64,000 nt of DNA, taken from the NCBI GenBank assembly GCA_977017575.1, contig CDRNVI010000066.1, positions 289,385 to 353,384 on the forward strand, given 5' to 3'. The notes under the pieces are model-generated. The model was not told the origin of the DNA. It saw nothing but the letters and a program-made list of their open reading frames with translations, and searched no databases. The stretch is from Paramoeba atlantica (Eukaryota; Discosea). This document shows positions 40,148 to 50,462 of the stretch, in pieces (the stretch's first letter is position 1; each line of letters opens with the position of its first letter). A program made the translations under genes and the position numbers.

Positions 40148-43100
40148 CTAGTTATTTTGTGCCTTGTTTTGTTGGCACCGGGTAGTGTCATCCGCGGGAC
40201 CTTGATCGTACCTTGATTTCAGAGTCTTGTGTGTTTGGATTTTGTTGTTTTGTATTTTGCGCCTCTTTCTCTTCCTTCCACCTTCTTGATAATCTTCTAT
40301 AGCAGTTTTCCACGATACTTTATTTTGGGCTCTATATTTCCATGTGTTGCCCGTAGGCATTCCGGTCCTCGTTAGGGCATTTCTTATTGTATTCTCATAC
40401 GCTGCTGTTGACTTGACTGGCCTTGCATGTTTTTTCATGTAATTGCCGAAGAGTACCTTGTTGGGTGTTCTTTCAGGGCCCATGCGGGCTACATGTCCTG
40501 AGAATTGGAGTGTACGTGTGTCTATCTTAATTTGCAAGTTGTCGAGACCGGCAGTATCTAGCGTTTTCTTGTGTGAAATATATAATTCGTTTGTATGGTC
40601 ATTTTTGTCATATTCAACATAAGGGAGTTTTAAGGCGCTCCGGAGCATTCTGATATATGCGGTGTTAAGTTTTCGTATCTGTGTTTCCGTTATAGCCCAA
40701 GTTGCGCAACCGTAGAGCAATATCGATGTAATGCAAGTTTCAAATATTTTGGATTTTAGTGTTCTGGAGATAGAGCTGCTCTTCCATATAGCCTTTAGTT
40801 GGCGTGTCCGCGCCCACGCGTTTTGTTCCCTGTGTTCTAGTTCACTATCTAGAGATGTGTCTTCGGTTATGATAGTGCCGAGATACTTGAATTCTGCTTC
40901 TTGCATGATTGCCTTACCGTTTAAGGTGAGGTTGAGGGATATTCGATCATCTATGCCGTGGGGTTGGATGACTTGACATTTTGTCTTAGCAAAATTTATT
41001 TCGAACCCCCACTGTTGCAGAACGCAGCAAAGTTCTTGAACGGAGTTTTGTATCTCTATTTTGCTATCTGACCATAGTGCTATATCATCTGCGTATTCTA
41101 TTGAGCCAATGTTTTCAGTTCCTGTCGTTTTGTCTCCTCTATGCGTTCTTCCATTTGGAATTCGCCAGCTTATTTGCACCCCAGGTTTGTGAATAAAGGC
41201 CTTTTTTGTCGCGTAGCCCAGAATTGCGTTGAAAAGTGTGCAGCTTAAAGGGCACCCTTGTTTCACACCAGATGTGACTGAAAATTCTGGTCCTATTGAA
41301 TCGCCCAGTCTGACGGAAGCTTTCGTTTCGTGGTAGAGACTCTGAAGCAGTTTTAACAAAGGTCCCTGAACCCCTAAGTTTGCTAATGCCTCCCAAACAA
41401 TTTCCCTGGGGACCCTGTCATATGCTTTTGATAAATCTAGGTATACTACGTAAAGTGGTGTGTTGTGCCTTCGCATTTCCTCGGAGATTCTTCGAATCGT
41501 AAATATGGCGTCGTCAGTTCCTCGGTTTTGGCGAAATCCGTTTTGTGATTCAGGGAGCATTTTGTTGATTAGCGGATTAATCCTTTCAAGAAGCACGTTT
41601 GCCAAAATTTTGCAAGCCACGCTTATCAACGAGATTCCTCTATATCCATCAGCTTCATAGGTTGCTAGCCCTCGGGTCCGTTTCGGAAGGCAGACTATAT
41701 GAGAAGTCGTCCAGTCTTTTGGGATGATTCCTTCCTTCCAGCACAGTGATATTATTCTTGTCAGCCACAAAATAGCTGCATTCCCAGCGTATTTGATGTG
41801 TTCCGGGTATACGCCATCCGGTCCAGCAGACTTGCGAATTTTTAAGTGGGACACCGTCCTCTGAATTTCATGGAGTGTCGGGGAAATGTAATTTAGGTAG
41901 CTGTTGGCATCTTGTTGCTTTATTGATGTACTCGTCTCCTCGGCTCTTATTTCCTGTATGCTTTGTCGAACGCGGTCCATGCTTTCAGGTGGGTACCCGA
42001 TATTGTATAGCTCTTCAAAGTGCATTGTCAGTACCAAGGCTTTCTCCGATGGTTCGTTGACAATTTTCCCTTGTTTGTTTTTGATAGGGGTCAGTTTGTT
42101 CTGTGGAATTTCATGCACGTGGGCTAGCGATTTAACGTGTGTGTAAATTTCGTGCTGGTTGCCCTTCTTCCCGCTACGTTCCAATTCGTTACACACACTA
42201 TTGTAGTATTTACGTCTAGCTTTGTGACATTTACTGTTGGCAATCCGACGTGTATGGCAGTATATTTCGTGTAACGAGTGGGCTCTAGTCTTTGCGATGG
42301 TGGAACTTTTCTTGCATACTGCTTTGCGCCACTGAACGAAGGCTATCCGTTTTTCCTCGATTGCTTGAGTGGTCTCTTTATCTATCCAATTCGCATGTGT
42401 GGAAGATTTGGTGCCACACGTTTCGTTCCCCGCTTCTAGGAGTGCATGTGAGAATGTTTCCCACTCATTTTCAACGCTACTCGAAGTTTCGGGTGTTCTC
42501 TCAAGAACTTCTGCCACCTTAGTCTGATAAAGCGCACGCTCAGGGCCGTCGTGCCGCAGTATTGAAACGCTCGGTTTTTGTTCGTTTGTGGAGTGCGTTC
42601 GTGTGCTTGCGAATGTAAATGATATTGTTGCGCGAAGCATGCGGTGATCACTTTGATACTCCAAGTGATTTACCACTTCCACCCTGCAAGCCTTGACTAT
42701 ATTGGGAGCTAAAATATAGTCAATCTGATTCTTGTCCTTTCCGTTTGGTGAGTGCCAAGTTATGTGATCATTCCTCTCTGCGCTTCTGCTGAAAGTATTG
42801 AGGATGCGCATCCCGTGCGTATGACAGAAGCTGAGTAACAGTCGTCCGTTTTCGGAAGTTTCCTGACCTATAGCGGTTTGTCCAGCGACCGGAAAATTGG
42901 CGATTGAGTATGCAATTTTCGCATTAAAATCACCAAGGATGTGCGGAAGCTCGTCCGTAGGTTTTTGTCTCAACGTCCTTTTTAAATCCTTGTAGAAGGC
43001 CTCCTTTTCTTCAGTTGTCGCTTGTTCCGTGGGTGCGTAAGCGCAAACTACGAAGATGTTTCTGGCGAATAGTATTTTAAAGCTTGCTACAATGATACGG

Positions 43101-43603
43101 TCTGATATACCCTCGTAGCTGAGCAAAGCTTTTGACGCTTTTCGGTTTAACAGAAACCCCACCCCACGAAAGTGTTCCTCTTTGTCTTTGTTTCCACTGT
43201 GTAGCAAAGTCCAGTTTGCATTTCCGCTTCCTATATTCCCGATTTTATTTGTTCCGGGAATCCGGCATTCCTGTATTGCTAATATATCCACTAGTGCCAT
43301 TATTCCCATGTCAGCAGTCTCGGTGGAGTACGTAAGCCACCTTTCAGTAGAGTCTGATTTTTTCGCGTGCCATGTCCTCACGTTATACGTCGCTAACGTT
43401 AGGCCTCTTTTTCCGTTCAGTTTTCTACTTGTTTGACCTTTCGACGCGTTTTCTTCTTTATTCTTTTTCACTGTTCTCAAGTTTGGGGCTTCCAAACACA
43501 TAGGTGGGGTGGCATTGGCGTCCTTCCAATGCCTAGCTTTCTCGCGCCGTTTCTGTCCTCCTCTTTTGCTTCTTCGACTGCGCGGAGCGGTGAAGGGGCA
43601 CAT
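40148..43603 (-). CDS. EEP-RT LINE polyprotein, intact
   Basis: 1,151 residues from ATG 43603 (an upstream TTG extension through a T-run is not a credible start). A basic N-terminus, then EEP endonuclease: LATYNVRTW (about residue 71), ILAIQECRIPG, VCAYAPTEQ, ILGDFNAKI, NQIDYIL and YQSDHRML. RT: RKSAGPDGVYPEHIKYAG, GYRGISLIS, VYLDLSKAYDRVP (motif A), SGVKQGCPLSCTLF (motif B) and IEYADDIALW (motif C). After the thumb comes a C-terminal region with FSGHVARMGPERTPNKVLF and a lysine-rich tail. No restriction-like endonuclease. The architecture suits RTE/CR1-type LINEs; I do not assign a clade. All catalytic motifs look intact. Confidence 0.9.
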   Translation of the reverse strand: MCPFTAPRSRRSKRGGQKRREKARHWKDANATPPMCLEAPNLRTVKKNKEENASKGQTSRKLNGKRGLTLATYNVRTWHAKKSDSTERWLTYSTETADMGIMALVDILAIQECRIPGTNKIGNIGSGNANWTLLHSGNKDKEEHFRGVGFLLNRKASKALLSYEGISDRIIVASFKILFARNIFVVCAYAPTEQATTEEKEAFYKDLKRTLRQKPTDELPHILGDFNAKIAYSIANFPVAGQTAIGQETSENGRLLLSFCHTHGMRILNTFSRSAERNDHITWHSPNGKDKNQIDYILAPNIVKACRVEVVNHLEYQSDHRMLRATISFTFASTRTHSTNEQKPSVSILRHDGPERALYQTKVAEVLERTPETSSSVENEWETFSHALLEAGNETCGTKSSTHANWIDKETTQAIEEKRIAFVQWRKAVCKKSSTIAKTRAHSLHEIYCHTRRIANSKCHKARRKYYNSVCNELERSGKKGNQHEIYTHVKSLAHVHEIPQNKLTPIKNKQGKIVNEPSEKALVLTMHFEELYNIGYPPESMDRVRQSIQEIRAEETSTSIKQQDANSYLNYISPTLHEIQRTVSHLKIRKSAGPDGVYPEHIKYAGNAAILWLTRIISLCWKEGIIPKDWTTSHIVCLPKRTRGLATYEADGYRGISLISVACKILANVLLERINPLINKMLPESQNGFRQNRGTDDAIFTIRRISEEMRRHNTPLYVVYLDLSKAYDRVPREIVWEALANLGVQGPLLKLLQSLYHETKASVRLGDSIGPEFSVTSGVKQGCPLSCTLFNAILGYATKKAFIHKPGVQISWRIPNGRTHRGDKTTGTENIGSIEYADDIALWSDSKIEIQNSVQELCCVLQQWGFEINFAKTKCQVIQPHGIDDRISLNLTLNGKAIMQEAEFKYLGTIITEDTSLDSELEHREQNAWARTRQLKAIWKSSSISRTLKSKIFETCITSILLYGCATWAITETQIRKLNTAYIRMLRSALKLPYVEYDKNDHTNELYISHKKTLDTAGLDNLQIKIDTRTLQFSGHVARMGPERTPNKVLFGNYMKKHARPVKSTAAYENTIRNALTRTGMPTGNTWKYRAQNKVSWKTAIEDYQEGGRKRKRRKIQNNKIQTHKTLKSRYDQGPADDTTRCQQNKAQNN

Positions 43604-43639
43604 GGGGGGAGGTCTTACAAAAAAAAAAAAAAAAAACAA

Positions 43640-43654
43640 CAACAAGGTACAGAA
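43640..43654 (-). other. Spliced-leader-like tag at LINE 5' end
   Basis: TTCTGTACCTTGTTG on the reverse strand, six bases inside the 15-bp target duplication and followed by TTG and a T-run, then LINE coding sequence. It matches the last 15 nt of the candidate leader. Confidence 0.65.
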
Positions 43655-43696
43655 TAAACAGATACGATTTGATATGATAAGATATTATTATGTCCC

Positions 43697-43793
43697 ATGG
43701 TCAAAAGAGAATCCGAACTCCTAATCGATAATAGAAGCTAAGTCAGACTGCATAATTTACAAAAAGAAAACATATGATCTACTCATAGTCTGA
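43697..43793. repeat. 97-bp dispersed repeat, copy 1
   Basis: Begins CATGGTCAAAAGAGAATCC. The same sequence with few changes is at 46832-46928. No tRNA-like fold could be supported. Confidence 0.7.
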
Positions 43794-44320
43794 TGGCCAT
43801 CAACGTAACGGAAACATGATACCTACGTTAAAACCGGCAAAATAGCTGAAGAATCCGTCTTACAAAAAACAAGCTCACAGTTGGGCCTTGCCTCTGGACA
43901 ATCCTGCGGAAGGGGTAGACGGGTTGGGGGTACGTTCGTTGAGTTCTCAACGAACGGAAATTTACGGTGTAAGTCAAGGACTTTTGTGGAACACCCAAGA
44001 TTTTTTTTTGATTTTCCTTTTCCGTGCGTTCAGTATCCTACACTTCACTACATACGTTGACAACGCCTCCGTAGCGAAAACTACGAACTTCAGTGAGCTT
44101 CGCAAATTGCTTCCCACTAACGACGCACAGGGGAACCCTACGCGGGGTAGGGCTCAGGCCCGCTCACGCGGGCCCTCGCCATTTCGCGGCCGCGCGCACC
44201 CCCGCTCACGCGGGGGCCCCCGCGCGGCCAAAATGGGTACTAAAATTTGTTATCAAGGTAGTTGAGCTTCGCAAATTGCTTCCCACGAATCTAGAGAGAA
44301 GCACACGTACAATAATCTTT
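43794..44320 (+). other. TIR-element interior with GC-rich block
   Basis: Non-coding. It contains the palindromic GC-rich block (GGCCCGCTCACGCGGGCC and a longer CCCCCGC...GCGGGGG dyad, about 44155-44230) followed by GGGTACTAAAATTTG. It is present at 25495-25660 (inverted), 36270-36440, 49200-49300 (partial) and 49762-49910. It lies directly upstream of the SL-like gene here and in copy A. Confidence 0.7.
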
Positions 44321-44440
44321 AACGATAAAGATACAGTTTCTGTACCTTGTTGATTATTTACTTTTTTTTACCTTTCATGGGAGTGTTCACACGCTCCCAA
44401 GCAAAAGAATCAGGAGTAGTCCTGAGATTTTGCCGCTCCC
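44321..44440 (+). ncRNA. Candidate spliced-leader RNA gene, copy B
   Basis: 32-nt exon-like part 44321-44352; the next bases are ATTATTTAC, so the GT donor of copy A is changed to AT here. Hairpin 1 at 44379-44398 has a perfect 8-bp stem (GGGAGTGT-TCAC-ACGCTCCC). Hairpin 2 at 44411-44424 has one base less than copy A. Sm-site-like GATTTTG lies at 44426-44432. Upstream DNA (GCACACGTACAATAATC) is shared with copy A. The altered donor suggests this copy is not functional as an SL donor. Confidence 0.5.
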
Positions 44441-44721
44441 TCCTGCCCGCCGGAAAAAGAAGGCCGTGATGCCAACTCCTCCTCCGCCCGCCGTGCCAAT
44501 ATCCACCACCTCCGCATGGAGCGCACGGGTCGCCAAAAAATATTATTATGTCCCAGGGCTACGCTCACAGTTGGCCCTTCGCAAAAAATTGATAAAATAC
44601 GAAAAATTAAAAAAGTCAAAAACACCTTCGATGAGTACTCATCGAAAGTCTACAACTTTCCGTGAGACTCATCGAAAGTCTACAACTTACGATGAGTACT
44701 CATCGAAGGTCCCCCCTAGCC

Positions 44722-45045
44722 AAAAAAACAAAGGTCTTCAAAAAAACAAAGGTCTTCAAAAAAACAAAGGTCTTCAAAAAAACAAAGGTCTTCAAAAAAA
44801 CAAAGGTCTTCAAAAAAACAAAGGTCTTCAAAAAAACAAAGGTCTTCAAAAAAACAAAGGTCTTCAAAAAAACAAAGGTCTTCAAAAAAACAAAGGTCTT
44901 CAAAAAAACAAAGGTCTTCAAAAAAACAAAGGTCTTCAAAAAAAACAAAGGTCTTCAAAAAAACAAAGGTCTTCAAAAAAACAAAGGTCTTCAAAAAAAC
45001 AAAGGTCTTCAAAAAAACAAAGGTCTTCAAAAGAGGGAGAGAACA
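44722..45045 (-). repeat. 18-bp minisatellite, about 18 units
   Basis: Tandem AAACAAAGGTCTTCAAAA on the plus strand (GACCTTTGTTTTTTTGAA on the reverse strand). It starts at the right end of the TIR composite and ends before a truncated LINE. In CC-TTT orientation it reads towards the TIR element. Confidence 0.95.
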
Positions 45046-45063
45046 TAGCATAGAGAGAACATA

Positions 45064-46821
45064 GCGAAGCATATTTTTGGTCTTTCAACGCTCCGCCCTT
45101 TTCAACGATTCTTTCATGCAGAATATGCGGAACCCTCCGAATTATTGTTTTACGGGACAACTACCAATGGGCTGGCTGGGATTGTCAAAAGCACTAATGG
45201 AGTCAGACAAGGTTCAACGCTTTCCACTATATATTTTTGCGCCTTTCTGCAGCCGATACTAGAGACCCTTGCCGGGGAGTTTCGGGAAGTCAACGTCCAT
45301 GCTTACGTCGACGACGTTAATCTTGTATCAAATGACGCAGTTCAACTTTCGAAAGCATTTACCCGGCTCCAAGCCCTGTTGAAAGACTTTAGCCTCGTAG
45401 TATCAACGCACAAATGCTTGTGGTTTGGAGGGATGGGAAAAATACCTCAAGAGTTATGCGATGCAGAGGTAAGAAATGCGGAACACACATTGAAGACTTT
45501 AGGCGCATTCATTGGGGAGGACTCTAAGATCAGTGAGCAACTTCTTACTTCTCTCCAGAAACACAACGACATTTTCCGTCGTCTGAAACTCATGGGGTTA
45601 AACAAAACTTCTGCGAAATTGTTGTCAAAATGCGTTAACGTCCGACAAAGATATCAAATGCGGGTGCACCATCCCGATGCATCGGAGGCATTGACAGAAC
45701 GTTTTGATAAAGAGGTGGAACACGTTCTACAATCCTGGTTCGGATCACTCACAAAGGAGCAAATAACGCAAATCAGGCTACCGGTGAAGAAAGGCGGGTT
45801 AGGTTTAACAGCGTGCCTTCCAACGAGACATGCCGCTTTTGAATCTTCATGGTTTTCGGTTTTTGAGCGCCCAAAAAATCTTTCAGCTCGGACTGAACAA
45901 CGTGAAGTAAACACAAGCGACAGCGCCCACAGCGACAAGGACACAAACGTGCCATTCGACGAACACACAGTAGCGGCAAAACTACATACGCAGGCGTGGG
46001 AATCTTTAACATCATCGACAGCGAATAGTGCCTCCATCCTGAAAGCGGTAAGTTACACGGGTAATGCAGAATGGGTTATGTCCAATGCAAAATTTGTGCC
46101 CTCGCATTTGTTCTCGCTTGCAATGATGCCGAGATTGGGTATTGCTCATCCGAGTCTACCTAAGCAATTGCTCTGCCCGGGTTGCAAAATGCTACTAGAA
46201 TCGCAAACAATTTTAACACACATCCCCGGGTGTTCGAAGTGCCCAGGCTTAAACGCAACTACAAAACATAATTCGCTAGTGAATTTTCTTTACGAGCTCT
46301 GTTTGAAGGCAGGCATTCCATGCGAAAAAGAACCGCGTAATTTCTCGACATATGCGTGCACGCAGTGTAACCAGAAAGTGGACTCCGATTACCGGCGGAC
46401 GCATGAAAAGGTATGCGGTGGTCGTTCTTTTCGAAGATCAGGACCTGACCTTGTCGTTTTTTGGAATACAGGGGAAATTTTTTATGATTTCACCGTAATT
46501 CATGAATTAGCGCCATCGAACCTAGGTACAAACTGTGCAAAGCTGTTTCGTGATGCCATCAAACGAAAGCATGACACTTACGTCCGACCCGGCACAATTC
46601 CTGAGGACATGTTCAGATGCATTCCAATGCTGTCAGGGGGGGCGCTTCACCACAACACGAAGTCCCTTCTGAGTGCTCTAGCAGATGCGTGCTGTCTCCC
46701 CCGGAAGCAAGTACACCTCGAATTTCAGCTCCACCTGCAAGAGTTAAATGGGGCCGTTGTGCATTCACAGCTGAGATCTTTTCTGGAGAAGGATAAGGGT
46801 GCCGCAGAGTTGGGAATTTAG
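45064..46821 (+). pseudogene. R2-like RLE LINE, 5'-truncated
   Basis: Open frame of about 585 codons from 45064 (first ATG 45145). It starts after motif A at KHIFGLSTLRPFQRF. Motif B VRQGSTLST, motif C YVDD (HAYVDDVNLVS). Thumb-like region with RQRYQMRVHHPDAS, zinc motif CPGC...HIPGC with ATTKHN, then the endonuclease RSGPDLVVFW, YDFTVIHELA and AIKRKHDTYV. C-terminus QLRSFLEKDKGAAELGI. All C-terminal domains look intact; only the 5' half is missing. Confidence 0.9.
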
Positions 46822-47047
46822 AGTTGGAGATCCATGGTCAAAAGAGAATCCGAACTTCTAATCGATATTAGAAGCTAAGTCAGACTGCATAATTTACAAA
46901 AAGGAAAACATAAGATCTACTCATAGTAGTCCCCCAAAAAAAAGGGCAAGCGTGGAAGTGCACTAATGAAAGAAGCCTTGCATAGGAAAGGACAGACATA
47001 CGTGAATACAGGGCTGATCTGCGTCTGTTTTCGAGGCCGTTGACATC
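46822..47047. repeat. Spacer with 97-bp dispersed repeat, copy 2
   Basis: 46832-46928 matches 43697-43793. The rest is unassigned. Confidence 0.6.
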
Positions 47048-47150
47048 TAAATATTATATATTTCCTTATTGTAAGACCTTTCCTTATTGTAAGACCTTTC
47101 CTTATTGTAAGACCTTTCCTTATTGTAAGACCTTTCCTTATGTGGTATTC
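47048..47150 (+). repeat. 18-bp minisatellite, about five units
   Basis: Tandem CTTATTGTAAGACCTTTC; same unit as 5438-5482 on the other strand. Confidence 0.95.
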
Positions 47151-47233
47151 TTGATTTATCGTGTATTCAAAATTCACCGTTAAAGATTTCCTATTTTTTT
47201 TAACGCACCTCGCTAACGGCATTCAACTGGTAT
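47151..47233 (-). other. LINE 3' UTR
   Basis: Short AT-rich sequence between the LINE stop codon and the minisatellite. Confidence 0.5.
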
Positions 47234-48634
47234 TCACAGGGCCGTTTCATCTCCATCGACCGGTGCCAAGTATTTCCTAAATTGAGACATTGCGACCGAA
47301 CCATTTAGTTCTTGCAATTGCAAAGCGAAATCCTGGTGAATCTTATCGCGTGCCAGTCCACATGCATCTGCAAGAGCCGACAATAATTCCTTGGTGTTTG
47401 GATGCATGGCGCCTCCAGAAAGCATGGGAATGCACAAAAACTGCTGTTTCGGAATTAAGCTCGACACGACGTACCGGTTAATCTTACGCTTGATAGCGTC
47501 TCGCATGAGAATTGCGCCGCTGCGTTTGATGTTGGATTGTGAAAGCTCGTGTATGACGGTAAAATCATAAAAGATGTCCCCGTCTGCCCAATGGATGACT
47601 AAATCTGGCCCGGAATGGTGGAATGAACCAGATCCGCAAGTCCTTTGGTGTGACGCTTTATTTTCACCGTCAACAGTGGTACCGCACTTTCCGCAGGTGT
47701 ATGTCGCGAATTGTCTAGGTTCGAGCTCGCAGGGAATGCCGGCCTTAATACATAGCGTATAGAGTTGACGCACCATTCTGTTGTGTTTTGTGGTAGCGTT
47801 AATGCCAGAACATTTAACGCATCCGGACACGTGAGCAATTGCGCTGCTGGAGGTGAGGAGAACGTGGCACCCAGGACATTGTACCTTCGATGGTAGCAAC
47901 GGATGCTCTATTCCGAAACGGGGCATTATCGCCAACGTGAAAAGTCGCGAAGGAATGAATTTGGTGCAAGCGGTGAGCCAATTGTAATTCCCTTTCGCAC
48001 TGGCCACACGAATGATATCAGCCTGACCCTTGTCTTTCATCAAAGACTCGCGCACTGCATTGTGGTGGACTTCTTCCGTAACCGCTTCATCAGTGAGAGG
48101 TCGTTGGCTGGAGAGCGAGTTCAGCGCTGGCAAATCCATTAGAGTAGCGGGAGCTGAAAGATGAATTGGTCGCTCCATAGCTGCTCGTTTGGATTTGAAG
48201 AACGCTGCTTCGCGAATCGGTTCAGTTGGGGTGAGCCCGAGTCCTCCTTTCTTCAGTGGTAGCCTCATCCATGATATTTGGTCTTCGTTGAGGTTCCCGA
48301 ACCATGAACATAGCGTGTTTGCCACCTGGGAATCAAACTGCCGACTGAGTTCCAAAGACGCATCAGGATGATGCACGCGTATGTCGTACCTGTGACGCAT
48401 ATTCACGCAGTGCGATAGTAAAACGATAGAGACGTTGCTGGCCCCCATGTGCTGTAGGCGCCGGAAAGCTGCTTGATGCTTCACAACTTTTTGGACTAAT
48501 TTTTCGCTAACGCTTTCTTTCTCTCCGACGAAGGCCCCCAAAATTTTGGTAGCCCGGCTTTCGGATAAAACTCCCGCCTCCTGCAAGACGTGCGGAATGG
48601 GGATTCTTTCGATGCCTTCAAACCAGACGCATTT
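47234..48634 (-). pseudogene. C-terminal half of the split RLE LINE
   Basis: About 467 codons from KCVWFEGIERIPIPH to the stop. Thumb-like region with RHRYDIRVHHPDAS, zinc motif CPGC...HVSGC with ATTKHN, EPRQFATYTC, then the endonuclease HSGPDLVIHW, YDFTVIHELS and AIKRKINRYV; ends RKYLAPVDGDETAL. The first 20 codons of the ORF as usually called (MRLTESCRLS...) come from the TIR element, not the LINE. Confidence 0.9.
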
Positions 48635-50462
48635 GGGTAGGGGGGACCTTCGATGAGTACTCATCGAAAGTCTACAACTTTCCGTGAGTCTCATCGAAAG
48701 TCTACAACTTTCGATGAGTACTCATCGAAGCGTTTTTGAGCGACTCTAATAGCGATTTTCGAGCTTTTTTTATTACTCACCGAAGCGTTTGCGGCAAACA
48801 AACTGGAGCATTTGTGGAAAACAAATTCGCAATCCTGCGGAAGGGGTAGACACAGGTTCTCAGCTGCTGGAGCGCACGGGTCGCCAAAAAATATTATTAT
48901 GTCCCAGGGCTACGCTCACAGTTGGGCCTTGCTTGCAAACAGGGGCTTTTGCCTCCAGAAGTGGGCTACGCTCACAGTTGGGCCTTGCCTCTGGACAATC
49001 CTGCGGAAGGGGTAGGTAGACGGGTTGGGGGTACGTTCGTTTAGTTCTCAACGAACGGAAATTTACGGTGGAAGTCACGGACTTTTGCATAAGTCAAGGA
49101 CTTTTGTGGAACACCCAAGAATTTTTTTTGATTTTCTTTTTCCGTGCGTTCAGTATCCTACACTTCGCTACATACGTTGACAACGCCTGCGTAGCGAAAA
49201 CTACGAAATTCAGTGAGCTTCGCAAATTGCTTCCCACTAACGACACACAGGGGAATCCTACGCGGGGTACGGCTCAGGCCCGCTCACAAATTTGTTATCA
49301 AGGTAGTTGATGATGATGATGTATTGGGCCTTTTGACTCCGAAAAGTTATGGCCCCTCAACTCCCCAAACGGGCAGTCCGAATACGTCTTGCGACGTATC
49401 CGGAGAGCCAGCCATAGCAAGCTACGGCTGACCTCCGCTTGGAGAGGAGTTAGGTTACAGCTAGGGAGGTGGGGTGCGCTATACCCCTGCGCCTTAGGTA
49501 ATGCAAATAAAGCGCCCCTTGACCAAAAAAACCACTCTATCTTTTGAGGGTGGATAAAAAAGACACAAACACACTCCAAAGATTAGCCCGAATGGCACCC
49601 ACCCTAGTTTCTTAGTACCTTGTCATATTCGGTACCGGGCGGTGCCACCCATTCTACGTTGCCAGAATGACATCCACCCTAATTATTTAGTGCCTCGTTT
49701 TACTGGCACCGGGTAGTGTCATCCATATTGTATTCATCGTATTCACCCTAGTTCTTTAGTGTCTTGCTTCCCACTAACGACGCACAGGGGAACCCTACGC
49801 GGGGTACGGCTCAGGCCCGCTCACGCGGGCCCTCGCCGTTTCGCGGCCGCGCGCACCCCCGCTCACGCGGGGGCCCCCGCGCGGCCAAAATGGGTACTAA
49901 AATTTGTTATCAAGGTAGTTGGGCTTCACAAATTGCTTCCCACGAATCTAGAGAGAAGCACACGTACAATAATCTTTCACGATAAGTTAAACGAAGTTTA
50001 AGTTAAGTTAACGAAGTTAACGAACAGTTGGGCCTTGCTCGCAAACGGGGGCTTTTGCCACCAGTAGTGGGCTTCGCTCACAGTTGGGCCTTGCTTGCAG
50101 GCGTGGGCTTCGCACACAGTTGGGCCTTTCTTCCTCCTCCCTCTAAGGACCTGCAGATTTTTTACGGTCACGCGAAAATCCGGATTTTCGTTGAGAAATC
50201 AACGAACGTACCCCCAAGCAGGGGTAGACACAGGTTCTCAGTGCGCGACCCGCACGCTGGAGCGCACGGGTCGCCAAAAAATATTATTATGTCCCAGGGC
50301 TACGCTCACAGTTGGCCTTTCGCAAAAAATTGATAAAATACGAAAAATTGAAAAAGTCAAAAACACCTTCGATGAGTACTCATCGAAAGTCTACAACTTT
50401 CCGTGAGACTCATCGAAAGTCTACAACTTTCGATGAGTACTCATCGAAGGTCCCCCCTAGCC
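48635..50462. mobile_element. TIR element inserted in RLE LINE
   Basis: Ends GGGTAGGGGGGACC and the inverse of GGCTAGGGGGGACC, palindromes CGATGAGTACTCATCG, 8-bp duplication ACGCATTT (48627-48634 and 50463-50470). The interior holds two partial copies of the GC-rich block, a LINE 3' end with ATC tail (49306-49760, reverse strand), and a degraded start of the SL-like gene near 49970-49985 (AATAATCTTTCACGATAAG). No transposase ORF. Confidence 0.85.
49306..49760 (-). mobile_element. LINE 3' end with ATC tail in TIR element
   Basis: Reverse-strand copy ending in ATC repeats at 49308-49320, with GGCCCAATAC next to the tail, and several GGTACC/CTAGGGTG modules at 49595-49760. Closely related to 57274-57826. 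Confidence 0.7.

Larger units (their letters stand above)
39814..43660 (-). mobile_element. Near full-length EEP LINE with leader tag
   Basis: A 3.85-kb insertion flanked by GATACGATTTGATAT (39799-39813 and 43661-43675). The 5' end carries the leader tag TTCTGTACCTTGTTG (43654-43640) preceded by six extra bases. The 3' UTR has two GGTACC/CTAGGGTG modules (40060-40190) and ends in TCAA repeats. It encodes one intact ORF (40148-43603). This is the best-preserved LINE in the window and may be recently active. Confidence 0.9.
39156..44721. mobile_element. Composite TIR element carrying a LINE and SL-like gene
   Basis: Left end GGGTAGGGGGGACC at 39156, right end GGTCCCCCCTAGCC at 44708-44721, each with palindromes CGATGAGTACTCATCG. 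Inside: a LINE 3' fragment (about 39428-39735, reverse strand, ATC tail), the EEP LINE at 39814-43660, a 97-bp repeat (43697-43793), the GC-rich block (44090-44240) and an SL-like gene (44321-44440). Flanking 8-mers differ (ACTTTTTG and AAAAAAAC), and two different minisatellites flank it. The two ends may therefore come from recombined copies. Confidence 0.65.

Noticed and set aside
43604-43645. N-terminal MLLFFFFFFV extension of the EEP LINE protein
   Set aside because: It needs a TTG start and reads through a T-run inside the leader-tag region; ATG 43603 is the sensible start.
43697-43793. tRNA-derived SINE
   Set aside because: The reverse strand has a B-box-like AGTTCGGATTC, but no acceptor stem, no D arm and no convincing A box could be paired.
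47234-48694. Start of the LINE ORF at 48694 (MRLTESCRLSMSTHRRS)
   Set aside because: Those codons come from the palindromic arm of the TIR element; the same peptide appears before unrelated sequence at 39215 and 44662.
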